From: Denitromonas iodatirespirans | Lineage (GTDB): Bacteria > Pseudomonadota > Gammaproteobacteria > Burkholderiales > Rhodocyclaceae | Reading direction: 5' to 3' | Assembly (NCBI RefSeq): GCF_018524365.1 | Contig: NZ_JAEKFT010000023.1 | Location: 1-64,000 of the forward strand | DNA length: 64,000 bases | Shown: positions 26,595 to 35,522 of the stretch, piece by piece | Layout of the letters: each line of letters starts with the position of its first letter | Numbering within the stretch: position 1 is the first letter of the stretch | The notes under the pieces: generated by a model | Databases searched by the model: none | What the model was told of the DNA's origin: nothing | Seen by the model: the letters and a program-made list of their open reading frames with translations, nothing else | Made by a program: the position numbers and the translations under genes

Positions 26595-27002
26595 CTACGC
26601 ACGAACCAGAAGCAGCGACCAGGCATGGTTGCGGAGGTGTGAGCACCACGCCTCAAGATCACCAGGTTCGATGCCGTGCGCCGTGGCCACGGCATCGACA
26701 GACCTCCCCGAAAACACCTCAAAACACAGCTCGGCTCGCCGAGCCGCGACTTGCATGTCTGCCAAGGCCTCGGACGGCTCATCCAATGAGAGTAGGGAAG
26801 GGGCATCGCCCAACGCCGAAGACAGAGCCTCCAAGATCTGCTTCTTGATGGCATAGACGCGTTGGGTGCTGACACCATTGCTGTAGGCCACCACTTTCGC
26901 TGCGTTTCCCTCGACGAAAAGCTGCCTGGCAATCGCCAGCGTCTTGTCGTCAAACCCCCGCCGACCTTCCAGCAGTTGCAGGAGCGCACCATCAATTTTC
27001 AT
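26595..27002 (-). CDS. possible TrfB/KorA-like regulator
   Basis: 135 residues from ATG at complement 27000-27002. The segment FDDKTLAIARQLFVEGNAAKV, followed by VAYSNGVSTQRVYAIKKQILEAL, has the spacing of a TrfB/KorA-type helix-turn-helix. The C-terminal part is helical. It follows a small membrane protein gene by 7 bp and is divergent from the transfer operon, a natural place for a transfer regulator. Family assignment is tentative. Confidence 0.6.
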   Translation of the reverse strand: MKIDGALLQLLEGRRGFDDKTLAIARQLFVEGNAAKVVAYSNGVSTQRVYAIKKQILEALSSALGDAPSLLSLDEPSEALADMQVAARRAELCFEVFSGRSVDAVATAHGIEPGDLEAWCSHLRNHAWSLLLVRA

Positions 27003-27009
27003 ATTTCGA

Positions 27010-27300
27010 TCAATCACGCTGGAAACCAACAAGCAGATATCCGAGCCCCGCAACGGCCACATACACGAGAAAAAGCGACACGGAGAACATCAACATGCCC
27101 CACGCGGGGAAGTGGGGAGCATCGAGCACGAAACCAAACAGGATCGTCACCCAAAACATCAAGAATGACGCCGGCAACAGCACAAGCCTGAGCACCGGCT
27201 CGACCATCGCAAAAAGCGTCGTCAGCAAGACATAGGCGCAAGCAAGCGCGAGAACGCCCAATCCCCGCAGCCCCACAACAACCGTGTTCTTGAGGGTCAT
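27010..27300 (-). CDS. small membrane protein divergent to the tra operon
   Basis: 96 residues from ATG at complement 27298-27300, with GGAGG six bases upstream. Three hydrophobic segments (about 8-28, 33-55, 65-90). No family. Co-transcribed with the regulator-like gene downstream. Could be involved in entry exclusion or surface functions, but nothing in the sequence shows it. Confidence 0.72.
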   Translation of the reverse strand: MTLKNTVVVGLRGLGVLALACAYVLLTTLFAMVEPVLRLVLLPASFLMFWVTILFGFVLDAPHFPAWGMLMFSVSLFLVYVAVAGLGYLLVGFQRD

Positions 27301-27713
27301 GTTCTGCCTCCAATAGACAGGTCGGACCAGAGAAACCGACCGTTGGTCGAAAAACAAGCGATTCGCGGATATCAAACTAATGGCCAACTCGCCTTGTAGG
27401 GCATATCCGCAACATTGACGCAATCCCGTGCAAACGCTCATTAGAGCGAAGCGCATTCCACCTCACACCCTGCGCCGCCTACCACCAAGGGTATAAAACT
27501 ACTCATTTATCATTTATAGCAATGGCGAAGTCATATCTGTATGTTGTTTCCCCGCGGTCGTCATCACTAGGAGGCCTGACGGCTTAACTATATACAGCTA
27601 TTGCACGCTATTGCAAATAATTCGTACACTTTTGTATGCTGAGCAGCTATATTCCATGCACATAACGGAGCAACGCGCTTCGTATACGGCCTACCCATTT
27701 GAGGCTTGAGAGC
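27301..27713. promoter_or_regulatory. divergent control region of the transfer operon
   Basis: 413 bp without genes. A plus-strand promoter candidate is TTGCAA (27611-27616), 18 bp, TATGCT (27635-27640). GCTATTGCA is directly repeated (about 27597-27616) over its -35. The string ACACTTTTGTA in the spacer recurs upstream of the second toxin module near 42344. Confidence 0.5.
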
Positions 27714-28265
27714 ATGGACAAGATGTTTTTTTCAATCATGCCAATCGTATTGGCAGCGCTGTCCGCCAGTACCTTCGCTGCGCCTGGCGCATTCCCGCAC
27801 GTGAGCGCAGAAACACAGGCCTCGCGCGATGACACGCGCAGATCAGTCCTCGAACAAGAGCTGGAATCAGAAGCAACCGCTCTGCAAGAGGCAACAAAAT
27901 CGCATGCATTGCTGCTCGCCGTCGGCCGGCTGGAAGAAGCTAAGACTCAATCCGGCAGAGCAGACCGCGCAAGACGAAATATGCGCGAATTGCAAAAAGA
28001 GATTGCGCTGACACTCGACGCAAAAACACACCCCCCTGATTTGAAATCCCGTTGGCCGAAGCCTGTACGTGTAGACGCCAAACGACGCGAGCAACAACCA
28101 CCTCGACCACCGTGGTGGGATGGCTACGGCCGGGCACCAAACAAAGTCCCCGCGGATGCACGCCGTTCGGACGAGAACAACGGCCGGTGGGACGGCTACG
28201 GTGAAACCGTGCGCGTCGCCAGCCAAGTTCCTACGCAAGACGGAGTCGAAGTCAATGCTCACTGA
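27714..28265 (+). CDS. secreted hypothetical protein, first gene of the transfer operon
   Basis: 183 residues from ATG 27714 with a signal peptide (about 1-22, ASTFAAPG). A helical, charged region (about 40-105) is probably a coiled coil; the C-terminal part contains the short repeat WDGYG twice (WWDGYGRAP and RWDGYGETV). It occupies the place where virB1 often lies, but no transglycosylase motif is visible. Periplasmic role in conjugation is likely by context only. Confidence 0.65.
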   Translation: MDKMFFSIMPIVLAALSASTFAAPGAFPHVSAETQASRDDTRRSVLEQELESEATALQEATKSHALLLAVGRLEEAKTQSGRADRARRNMRELQKEIALTLDAKTHPPDLKSRWPKPVRVDAKRREQQPPRPPWWDGYGRAPNKVPADARRSDENNGRWDGYGETVRVASQVPTQDGVEVNAH

Positions 28266-28572
28266 CAACAAACAACAGCTACGGACCTTTGGAGATTGGG
28301 CGGACACCCGCCCGATGATTTCAGAGGCCCAGTTAAAGGGCGCGCTTCGCGCAGACGATGTCCGCGAAATCAAGATCGTGGAATTCACCCCCCAGATCTA
28401 TCGCCTTCACGTTGCACTCGAATCGACGACGACGATGAAGACCCTTCAATCCGCGAGACAAGCGGATCGAACCTTCAAAAATCTGAATCTTCTCGCGCGC
28501 TACGTGAAGGGAATAGGTGCCACCCAAACCCCCATTCGCCTGGAGCTCAACAATGAAGATTCAAAATCCTAA
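28255..28572 (+). CDS. hypothetical transfer-operon protein
   Basis: 105 residues from ATG 28255, overlapping the previous gene by 11 bp and the virB2 start by 20 bp. No signal peptide; mixed alpha/beta character (VREIKIVEFTPQIYRLHVALES, LNLLARYVKGIG). No family recognised. Tight overlaps with both neighbours support it. Confidence 0.65.
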   Translation: MLTDNKQQLRTFGDWADTRPMISEAQLKGALRADDVREIKIVEFTPQIYRLHVALESTTTMKTLQSARQADRTFKNLNLLARYVKGIGATQTPIRLELNNEDSKS

Positions 28573-28867
28573 ACACGGTCGCGCGCATCTTGCGAACGTC
28601 GCATTTCTACTGATCACGATGATTGCACCCGGCTTGGCGTTTGCCGGCACTCCCGCCAGTCCGTTCGCTACCGGTACGGCCGGCTTCAGCCCTGCATTGC
28701 TTGCCATCCTCACGCCGCTTGCCGTCGTCGGTTTCATGGCCTCTGGTGTGGGCGCATTGACAGGAAAAACACCATGGTCATGGTTTGTAGGCGTGATTAT
28801 CGGGATCGTCATGATTTTCGGCGCACCGCAGCTTGTGGCCTGGATTCGCGCACTCTTCGGCGTCTAA
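28553..28867 (+). CDS. virB2: VirB2-type major pilin
   Basis: 104 residues with a long signal peptide (about 1-34, LAFAG) and two hydrophobic segments (about 47-66 and 74-97) separated by GALTGKTPW, the VirB2/TrbC layout. The short mature pilin would assemble the conjugative pilus. TraX, encoded at 20063-20770, is a candidate modifier. Confidence 0.88.
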   Translation: MKIQNPKHGRAHLANVAFLLITMIAPGLAFAGTPASPFATGTAGFSPALLAILTPLAVVGFMASGVGALTGKTPWSWFVGVIIGIVMIFGAPQLVAWIRALFGV

Positions 28868-28879
28868 GGACAGACAGAG

Positions 28880-29242
28880 ATGGATCGAAACCAAGGCATC
28901 ACGAATGAACCGCTCTTTGTCGGCGTGACCCGTCCGGCAATGAAGTGGGGCGTAACTTACGCCGGCCTGCTGTTCAACATGATGATTGTCATGCAGGCGT
29001 TCATTCTCACCAAAAACCTGCTGTGGCTACTCGCCTTCGCTCCGATCCATCTCCTGATGCAACTCGTGTGTCTGTATGAACCGAGATTTTTTGACCTTTT
29101 GCTCGTCTGGCTTCGCACACGCGGTTGGCCGGCTCTCATCGGTGTCACTCGACACTGGAAAGCCAACACATACAGCCCGCTGAGCATCGATCTCCCCGAT
29201 CGGCATGGTCGGCGAAAAGCCCCCACAGCGGTTCACCTCTAA
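28880..29242 (+). CDS. virB3: VirB3-type T4SS protein
   Basis: 120 residues, starting NEPLFVGVTRPAMKWGVTYAG, the VirB3 pattern, with two membrane helices in the first 60 residues and a WLRTRG segment after. Inner-membrane subunit that partners VirB4. Located 12 bp after virB2 and 11 bp before virB4. Confidence 0.9.
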   Translation: MDRNQGITNEPLFVGVTRPAMKWGVTYAGLLFNMMIVMQAFILTKNLLWLLAFAPIHLLMQLVCLYEPRFFDLLLVWLRTRGWPALIGVTRHWKANTYSPLSIDLPDRHGRRKAPTAVHL

Positions 29243-29253
29243 GGAAAGCGCCC

Positions 29254-31752
29254 GTGACGTTCAAGCGATCCAAAGCACTGCGCGCCGAGACTCACATCTC
29301 GACCATGATTCCGTACACCGCCCACATGGATAAGCACATCGTGCGTACGGACCGTGGCCACTATGTTCAAGTGTTTCGCCTTGGCGGCGCGAGTTTCGAA
29401 AGTGCTGACGACGAGCAAATCAACAACTGGCACGAACGCCTGAACGTATTCTGGCGCAGCATCAGCAGTCCGAACTTCTCGGTATCCGTCCACCTGGTCA
29501 GACGTCGAGAAAGTGGCTTCCCGGTATCAACGTTTAGCGAGGGCTTTGCCTCAGACTTGATGGCGAAGTATCGCAAGCGAATGAGTCGCCAGACGCTCAT
29601 GGTCAATGAGCTCTACGTGTCCTTGGTCTACCGGCCAACGCCATCCAAGGTCGGCAGTCTTTTCATGAAGGCGTTGAACCGCGCCAATGACGGTGAAGAG
29701 GCGCAGGAAATCGCCGATTCGATCGACACCTGCCAGAAAAAACGCCAAGAACTGATGACCGCGTTCGCACGCTACGACCCCGACCCCCTCGGGATCTACG
29801 ATCGCAATGGAACCATGCACTCCTCCGCGATCGAATTCTTTGGTTTCTTGGTCAACGGCCACTTCGAGCGCCGTACCGTGCCCAATGGGCAGATTCGCAA
29901 TTCGTTGGCAGATACACGCCCGTTGTTCGGCAATGAGGCGATGGAGTACCGGGGCGCAACGCGCACCCGTGTCAGCGCCTTTCTGGGGATTAGCGAGTAT
30001 CCGCCCACCTCGCCGCCTGGGTTCATCAACAGCCTACTGAGCACCCGGTTCCCGTTCATCCTTACCCAGTCATTCGAATTCATCGGCAAGGCGACGGCCG
30101 CGAAATTGCTCAAGGAGCAACGCGGTCGGCTCCGAGCATCCGAAGATGATGCTCAATCCCAGGCCGAGGAACTGGATGAAGCGATCGACGCCCTTGCGTC
30201 GAACCTGTTTGCGTTCGGCCGACACCATTTCACTCTACAAGTCATGGCGGAGCATTTCGACGCCACGAAAAGCGCGGAGGAGGGGCAGCTAAAACTTCTC
30301 AACGACAATCTCGCCGAAGCCAAGTCGATCCTCGCCGACAGCAACATAGTGACCGCACGAGAAGACTTGGCGCTGGAGGCGGCATTTTGGTCGCAGTTGC
30401 CGGGCAACGAGCATCTTCGTCCTCGCGTTGCGCCGATGTCATCCCGGAATCTGGCGGGTTTCGCGCCGTTTCACAACTACCCCGGTGGCCGCAAAGCAGG
30501 CAACCACTGGGGGCAGGCAGCGACGATGTTCGAAACCACCGCCCAAAGCCCGTACTTCTTTTCGCATCACGCATCAGATCCACGCAAGGCGGATGGGGGA
30601 AGTCGCAAGGACGTAGGCCACATGCTTGTCGTCGGCCCGGTCGGCTCAGGAAAGACAGTAAACGTCGGCTTCCTCATTGCGGCGATGACGCAGTTTGGCG
30701 CAAGGCAGGTGGTTTTTGACAACGAAGAAGGTCTTCATATCCTGGTGCGCGCGCTGGGCGGGCGTTATCGCTCGTTGAAGGTTGGCCAGCCCACGGGCCT
30801 TAACCCTCTGCAACGGGAGCCCACCGGCGAGAACATCGAGTTCATGAAACAGCTTCTGCGCACACTGGTGGATAGCCAGAATCGCCCGCTAACGGTGCAA
30901 GAGGACAAAGAGCTGAACCTTGCGCTCGCCGGTGTGTTGCAAATCTCTAACAAGCGCGATCGGCGCCTCTCACGACTCATCGAGTTTTTGCCCCCCACGA
31001 ACCCGGAAGGACTGCACGCCAGGTTGCAGCGCTGGACGCACCTCTTTCACGGGGAGTACGCCTGGGTGTTTGACAACCCCGAAGACAACATAGACAACTT
31101 CATGGATGGCGCCGCCATTGTGGGTTTTGATGTCACGGAGTTCATCAAGGTGCCCGCCCTGGCAGAGCCCCTAAGCATGTACTTGCTGCATGTGACGAAT
31201 CGACTCGTCAACGGTCAGCGGATGATCTGCTGGATGGACGAATTCCCACAGATGATCGGGCGGCCGGCATTTGCCGAGTTCGCAAAACACGGTCTCGAAA
31301 CATGGCGCAGAAAAGACGCAAGCTTTGTCGCGGTCGCGCAGATGACATCACACATCTCGCGTTCAGAAATTGCACGGTCGCTGATCGAGCAAACGCCTAC
31401 CAAAATCTTCTTTCCGAACCCTGAAGCCAGCTACGCCGAATACGTCGATGATTTCGGTTTCAGTGAGCGCGAATTCTTCCTGATCAAACAGGAGCTGCAG
31501 CCCGGGGATCGCACCTTCCTGATCAAGCAAGGCAACAACAGCATCGTCGCCAAACTGGATCTCAAGGGCTTTGATTTCGAGCTCGACGTGATATCCACGC
31601 GGACACGCAATATTCAGGTCATGAACGAAGCGATTCAACAGGCCGGAGAAGATCCAAACAACTGGCTACCCGTCTTTAAGAAAGCGCTCGAAGATCGAGC
31701 AAAGAAAGCCAACCACGCCTCCACAGAGGAGAAAAACCATGTATTTGCGTAG
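29254..31752 (+). CDS. virB4: VirB4-type T4SS ATPase
   Basis: 832 residues from GTG 29254 (AAGGA upstream); the longer reading to 29125 runs through virB3 and was rejected. Walker A GPVGSGKT (461-468, Lys467) and Walker B MDEF (Asp662-Glu663), followed by the RKDASFVAVAQM block. Energises pilus assembly and substrate transfer at the inner membrane. Its end overlaps virB5 by 14 bp. Confidence 0.94.
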   Translation: MTFKRSKALRAETHISTMIPYTAHMDKHIVRTDRGHYVQVFRLGGASFESADDEQINNWHERLNVFWRSISSPNFSVSVHLVRRRESGFPVSTFSEGFASDLMAKYRKRMSRQTLMVNELYVSLVYRPTPSKVGSLFMKALNRANDGEEAQEIADSIDTCQKKRQELMTAFARYDPDPLGIYDRNGTMHSSAIEFFGFLVNGHFERRTVPNGQIRNSLADTRPLFGNEAMEYRGATRTRVSAFLGISEYPPTSPPGFINSLLSTRFPFILTQSFEFIGKATAAKLLKEQRGRLRASEDDAQSQAEELDEAIDALASNLFAFGRHHFTLQVMAEHFDATKSAEEGQLKLLNDNLAEAKSILADSNIVTAREDLALEAAFWSQLPGNEHLRPRVAPMSSRNLAGFAPFHNYPGGRKAGNHWGQAATMFETTAQSPYFFSHHASDPRKADGGSRKDVGHMLVVGPVGSGKTVNVGFLIAAMTQFGARQVVFDNEEGLHILVRALGGRYRSLKVGQPTGLNPLQREPTGENIEFMKQLLRTLVDSQNRPLTVQEDKELNLALAGVLQISNKRDRRLSRLIEFLPPTNPEGLHARLQRWTHLFHGEYAWVFDNPEDNIDNFMDGAAIVGFDVTEFIKVPALAEPLSMYLLHVTNRLVNGQRMICWMDEFPQMIGRPAFAEFAKHGLETWRRKDASFVAVAQMTSHISRSEIARSLIEQTPTKIFFPNPEASYAEYVDDFGFSEREFFLIKQELQPGDRTFLIKQGNNSIVAKLDLKGFDFELDVISTRTRNIQVMNEAIQQAGEDPNNWLPVFKKALEDRAKKANHASTEEKNHVFA

Positions 31753-32464
31753 AAAGCTCACCGCAATCATCGTCGCAGCGTCGATGGCCATGGCGCCGGT
31801 AGCTACCCGCGCCAGTGGCATTCCAGTAGTTGACGTCGCAGCGCTCGCGCAGTTGATCCAACAGATCATGTATTGGCAACAGCAAATCCAAAGCATGAGT
31901 GACCAGCTCAACCAAATGAAGAGCACCTACAACTCACTCAACGGATCGCGCGGGCTCGGAAACCTCATGACCTTGAGCAACGCTCAACGCAACTACCTTC
32001 CGACTGACCACGCTGAAATCGTAAAGGTGTTGAATGGCGTATCCACCCAATACAGCGGCCTGTCAAGCAAGGTCAGCGCAGTGATGAGCGCCAACGCCGT
32101 TCTGTCTTCCACGGACCTGGCTGCGATGACACCGAGCCAGAAGGCCATGATCGAAGACGGCCGCCGGGCAGCAGCCATGATCTCCACCCTTAGCCAGACG
32201 GGCTACCAAAACACCAGCGGCCGCTTCGCCCAGTTGCAGTCTCTGATCACAGCAATCAACGCAACAGCAGATCCAAAAGCAATTGCGGAAATACAGGCCA
32301 GAATCGCCGGCGAGCAAACAATGCTTGCGAATGAGCAAACCAAGATGCAGACGATTTTTTATATGGCTCAGGCTGAGCAAATTGCTCAAGAGCAACGAGC
32401 AAAAGAAAAGCGTGTCGCGGCTCACGGTGCTTTTTCTTCTAGGCCAACAATAGTCTTTCCGTAA
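31739..32464 (+). CDS. virB5: VirB5-type minor pilin
   Basis: 241 residues with signal peptide (about 1-26). GIPVVDVAALAQLIQQIMYWQQQ and the long helical, Gln-rich body are typical of VirB5/TraC, which sits at the pilus tip. The last 17 residues RVAAHGAFSSRPTIVFP share the pattern RVxxxHGxFxxRPxxVFP (one residue shorter between V and H) with the next small protein; this tail is not a standard VirB5 feature that I recognise. Confidence 0.88.
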   Translation: MYLRRKLTAIIVAASMAMAPVATRASGIPVVDVAALAQLIQQIMYWQQQIQSMSDQLNQMKSTYNSLNGSRGLGNLMTLSNAQRNYLPTDHAEIVKVLNGVSTQYSGLSSKVSAVMSANAVLSSTDLAAMTPSQKAMIEDGRRAAAMISTLSQTGYQNTSGRFAQLQSLITAINATADPKAIAEIQARIAGEQTMLANEQTKMQTIFYMAQAEQIAQEQRAKEKRVAAHGAFSSRPTIVFP

Positions 32465-32497
32465 ACGTCATTTCAAATAGCAGTTACAGGAGCCGAC

Positions 32498-32719
32498 ATG
32501 TCCAAAACAGTCATATACGTTGCCATCGCTGCCGTCGTTGTTGCCGGAGCGTCCGCTGCCATTTACCTGAATTCAACAACAAACGTCACGGTTGAAAGAA
32601 ATGCATCAACGCCTAGCCAGACGATAGTAATCACAAAGGAAGAGCGGGTCAGACCGCCTCATGGAAGGTTTGAAGACCGTCCTGTTCTGGTTTTCCCCGG
32701 AGTGAATGACAAGCAATAA
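32498..32719 (+). CDS. small membrane-anchored protein between virB5 and virB6
   Basis: 73 residues: one N-terminal transmembrane helix (about 4-25, VIYVAIAAVVVAGASAAIYL) and a periplasmic tail ending HGRFEDRPVLVFPG. Position between virB5 and virB6 is where entry-exclusion proteins (eex) lie in many P-type systems, but the usual lipobox is absent. The tail matches the end of VirB5. An exclusion or VirB5-escort role is inference. Confidence 0.75.
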   Translation: MSKTVIYVAIAAVVVAGASAAIYLNSTTNVTVERNASTPSQTIVITKEERVRPPHGRFEDRPVLVFPGVNDKQ

Positions 32720-32795
32720 GTAAAAGATGGCCTCTATTCAACAAGTTATCTAGATCTTCCATCAGCGGCAAAAGAACTCTAAACAAGGGAAAGGT

Positions 32796-33845
32796 ATGTT
32801 CTTCGCGACCTTTTGGACGTGGCTTAACTCGACCTTGGCCGGATATGTCGGGGCAAAAACAACCGTCGTAGCCGCAGCTATTGAGCCGGCTGTCGTTACA
32901 CTGGCCACTATATACATAATGCTTTGGGGTTACGCCAGCCTAACAGGAAAGATTCAGGAACCTGTCCTTGAATTCGGAAAGCGCTTCCTTATTATCGCGG
33001 TCATACTCGGAATCTCAATAAAGCTTTGGTATTACAACACCGTTATTGTTGACACCTTTGTAAATTCTCCGATGCAACTGGCGGCAGTCGTCGTAGGCTC
33101 AAGCAATCCAATGACAATAATTGACAAAATTTGGAGTGACGGCGGAGCAGCCGCTGGAGAGCTTTGGAAGCAAGGTGGTGTATTTAGCGGAGATGTTGGA
33201 TTCTATATTGCAGGCGGGACCGTTTATCTAATCATTGGACTGCTGTGTATTTACGCGTTCTTTTTGATGACATTGTCCGCTGTTGCCCTAAGCATTATTT
33301 TGGGGCTTGGACCGATTTTTCTTTCTCTTCTTTTCTTCGACGCTACTAAACGGTTTTTTGAGTCATGGATGGCTCAACTCGCTAACTACGCACTAATTTC
33401 AATACTGGTAGCCATGGTTTCGGCTCTATTTCTGACGCTTGTTCAAAAAACCACAGCTCAGATCGCTGCGCTAGGAAGCTCTGTCACCTTCTTCGCTACT
33501 TTGGAAATGCTACTCGCAGCTGTTCTCGTTTTCCTCGTCCTGAAGCAAGTCCCGGCCATTGCTGCGGGGCTAGCCAGCGGGATTGCTCTGAGCTCTTTCG
33601 GAGCAATCAGCTCGGCCCTGCGCTGGGCCGGCGGGGGCGCTGGTCGATCGCTGTATCAATCGGGAAGAGGTCTCATCGATGGCCTCAAAGGTGAAAAACG
33701 CAGTCGCTGGGATTCAATGCGACGGAGTGGCGGAAACCTGATTGGTCAAGGAATTCGCCGAGGCGCCCAAGCTGCCTTCGGCTCATCCCAGAAAAAGGGC
33801 GGCACTGTCAGTCGTGACAGTGTGATGCCACGACCCAACCGATAG
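32796..33845 (+). CDS. virB6: VirB6-type polytopic T4SS protein
   Basis: 349 residues with at least five to six membrane helices (about 22-50, 60-78, 145-170, 175-195, 205-228, 235-262) and a large periplasmic loop between, the TrbL/VirB6 layout. Conserved-looking motif IILGLGPIFLSLLFF followed by RFFESWMAQLANYAL. Basic Gly-rich C-terminus. Forms part of the inner-membrane channel. The first third of the gene is AT-richer than its neighbours. Confidence 0.9.
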   Translation: MFFATFWTWLNSTLAGYVGAKTTVVAAAIEPAVVTLATIYIMLWGYASLTGKIQEPVLEFGKRFLIIAVILGISIKLWYYNTVIVDTFVNSPMQLAAVVVGSSNPMTIIDKIWSDGGAAAGELWKQGGVFSGDVGFYIAGGTVYLIIGLLCIYAFFLMTLSAVALSIILGLGPIFLSLLFFDATKRFFESWMAQLANYALISILVAMVSALFLTLVQKTTAQIAALGSSVTFFATLEMLLAAVLVFLVLKQVPAIAAGLASGIALSSFGAISSALRWAGGGAGRSLYQSGRGLIDGLKGEKRSRWDSMRRSGGNLIGQGIRRGAQAAFGSSQKKGGTVSRDSVMPRPNR

Positions 33846-33863
33846 CTCAATAAGGCATTCGCC

Positions 33864-34013
33864 ATGAAGACCATCATGACCATTTTGTTTTTCTCGCTTA
33901 CCCTTTCGGCATGCGCAACGACCCCGCCGCCGCCACCCGAGTGCGATGGTGAGCTGTCTCCAATCAACGGGAGTGCAGGCGCACAGTCGATCAAGGAGGT
34001 CGGAAATGGCTGA
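33864..34013 (+). CDS. virB7: VirB7-type lipoprotein
   Basis: 49 residues: MKTIMTILFFSLTLSAC gives a lipobox LSAC with Cys17 as the lipidation site, then ATTPPPPPECDG, with a second Cys27. This size, lipobox and position between virB6 and virB8 fit VirB7, which stabilises VirB9 in the outer-membrane ring. It overlaps the virB8 start by 8 bp. Confidence 0.85.
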   Translation: MKTIMTILFFSLTLSACATTPPPPPECDGELSPINGSAGAQSIKEVGNG

Positions 34014-34707
34014 AAAAACGGCAGTTGATGCCTATCTGAAAGAAGCTCAGTCCTTCGAGGCGGACCGCGCAGCAAATGCCACGAAGTCCGCTCGTATCGC
34101 CTGGCGTGTTGCATCCGTCGCAGGACTGATCGCCGTTGTCTCTGTCGGCGCCGTGGCCGCGCTAACGCCTTTGAAGACCGTAGAGTTGCGCACCATCCGC
34201 GTGGACAACTCCACCGGCATCGTCGACATCGTGCCCAGAGCTGAAGCGAACGCAAGCTACGAAGAAACAGTTAATCGCCTTCACCTGGCGAACTATGTTC
34301 GCTCACGTGAGCGCTTTTTCTGGGGCATCGCTGAATACGATTATGAGTTCGTTGCGACACAACAGACGCCGCAATTGAATCAGCTTTGGGCCGACGCCTG
34401 GACCGAAGCCAACCCACAATCTCCGCTCAACCTCTACAAAGACGGAACGATTATCAAGGCGGACATCCGTTCCATTGTTTTCCTCACGCTGGGATCTGGA
34501 AAGAGCGTTGCTCAGGTTCGGTTTGCCAAGAGTGCGCGCCTCGGCGGCTCTGGTGCCGATCAAACAACCCACTGGGTTGCAACGATCGAATACACATACA
34601 CCGGGCCGTCTAAAGACGACAAGATCCGCACAATGAACCCCCTCGGATTCCGGGTCGTGAGCTATCAAAAAGAGCCGGAAGTTGTGTCCGCAGGAGAATC
34701 CTCATGA
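34006..34707 (+). CDS. virB8: VirB8-type T4SS protein
   Basis: 233 residues from ATG 34006 (AGGAGG nearby). Short cytoplasmic N-terminus, one membrane helix (about 29-52) and a periplasmic domain with NYVRSRERFFWG and NPLGFRVVSYQKE, typical of VirB8. Nucleates assembly of the core complex. Confidence 0.92.
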   Translation: MAEKTAVDAYLKEAQSFEADRAANATKSARIAWRVASVAGLIAVVSVGAVAALTPLKTVELRTIRVDNSTGIVDIVPRAEANASYEETVNRLHLANYVRSRERFFWGIAEYDYEFVATQQTPQLNQLWADAWTEANPQSPLNLYKDGTIIKADIRSIVFLTLGSGKSVAQVRFAKSARLGGSGADQTTHWVATIEYTYTGPSKDDKIRTMNPLGFRVVSYQKEPEVVSAGESS

Positions 34708-35522
34708 AGTTGATTGCCTCCATGACGCTCTCCGTGCTCTTGTTGGCCAGCGCACCGGCCAGCGCCGAAGTCATCCCCCCAAAAGGCGATGCAGACTCGC
34801 GTGTCCGCGTGGTCGCATACGACGAAAGCGACGTCGTCAAACTGACGGGATACGTTGGCTACCAGACTCATGTCGAACTGGCGCCCGGGGAAAAATTCGT
34901 CGATCTGTTCGCCGGGGATGTGGCGGGTCTGGATTTTGGTCAGGTACGCAACAACCTGTTTCTCAAGCCGAAAGCCGACCTCGTGAGAACGAACGTAACG
35001 ATCGTGACGGACCGCCGGGTCTATCACTTCGACTATCACGTTTCCAAGGCCACTGCGAATCTCGCGAATCGTCGCGACATGATCTATTCGCTCCGCTTCA
35101 TATACCCGAAAGACGAAGCCCTCGCCGCCGCGGCGCAACTGCAGCGACAGGAAGCGGATGAGCGCTTCCAGGAGTCCAAAGACAGCCGGCCGCAACAACG
35201 AGACTACTGGTATTGCGGTGATGAAGCACTGCGTCCCGTGGAGGCTTACGACGACGGCGTGCACACGTACTTGCAGTTCAGCTCGCGCGGGGAGTTCCCG
35301 GCGATCTACATAAGGAACGACGACAGCAGTGAATCGCTCGTGAATTTCAACGTCACGAATGACCGCCTGGTCGTTCACAGAGTCGCGAAGCGCTTCGTGC
35401 TGCGCCGCGGCCAGTTGGTTGGATGCGTCGTCAACAAGGGCTACACAGGTGGCGGCCAAAGGCTCAACAACAACGTGATTGCCCCGGCCGTTGAGCGAGT
35501 CACCAAAGGAGACATCCAATGA
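34704..35522 (+). CDS. virB9: VirB9-type T4SS protein
   Basis: 272 residues with signal peptide (1-21). DSRVRVVAYDESDVVKLTGYVG (residues about 30-51) and YQTHVELAPGE are VirB9 landmarks; the C-terminal CTD has NFNVTNDRLVVHRVAKRFVLR and GCVVNKGY. Outer-membrane core component, partner of VirB7 and VirB10. 4-bp overlaps on both sides. Confidence 0.93.
   Translation: MKLIASMTLSVLLLASAPASAEVIPPKGDADSRVRVVAYDESDVVKLTGYVGYQTHVELAPGEKFVDLFAGDVAGLDFGQVRNNLFLKPKADLVRTNVTIVTDRRVYHFDYHVSKATANLANRRDMIYSLRFIYPKDEALAAAAQLQRQEADERFQESKDSRPQQRDYWYCGDEALRPVEAYDDGVHTYLQFSSRGEFPAIYIRNDDSSESLVNFNVTNDRLVVHRVAKRFVLRRGQLVGCVVNKGYTGGGQRLNNNVIAPAVERVTKGDIQ

Noticed and set aside
27647..27835. Antisense ORF opposite the start of the transfer operon
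   Set aside because: Low-complexity mirror of a signal peptide; no ribosome site.
29125..29253. Upstream extension of virB4 to 29125
   Set aside because: It would overlap virB3 by 118 bp; a GTG start with ribosome site at 29254 matches the family.
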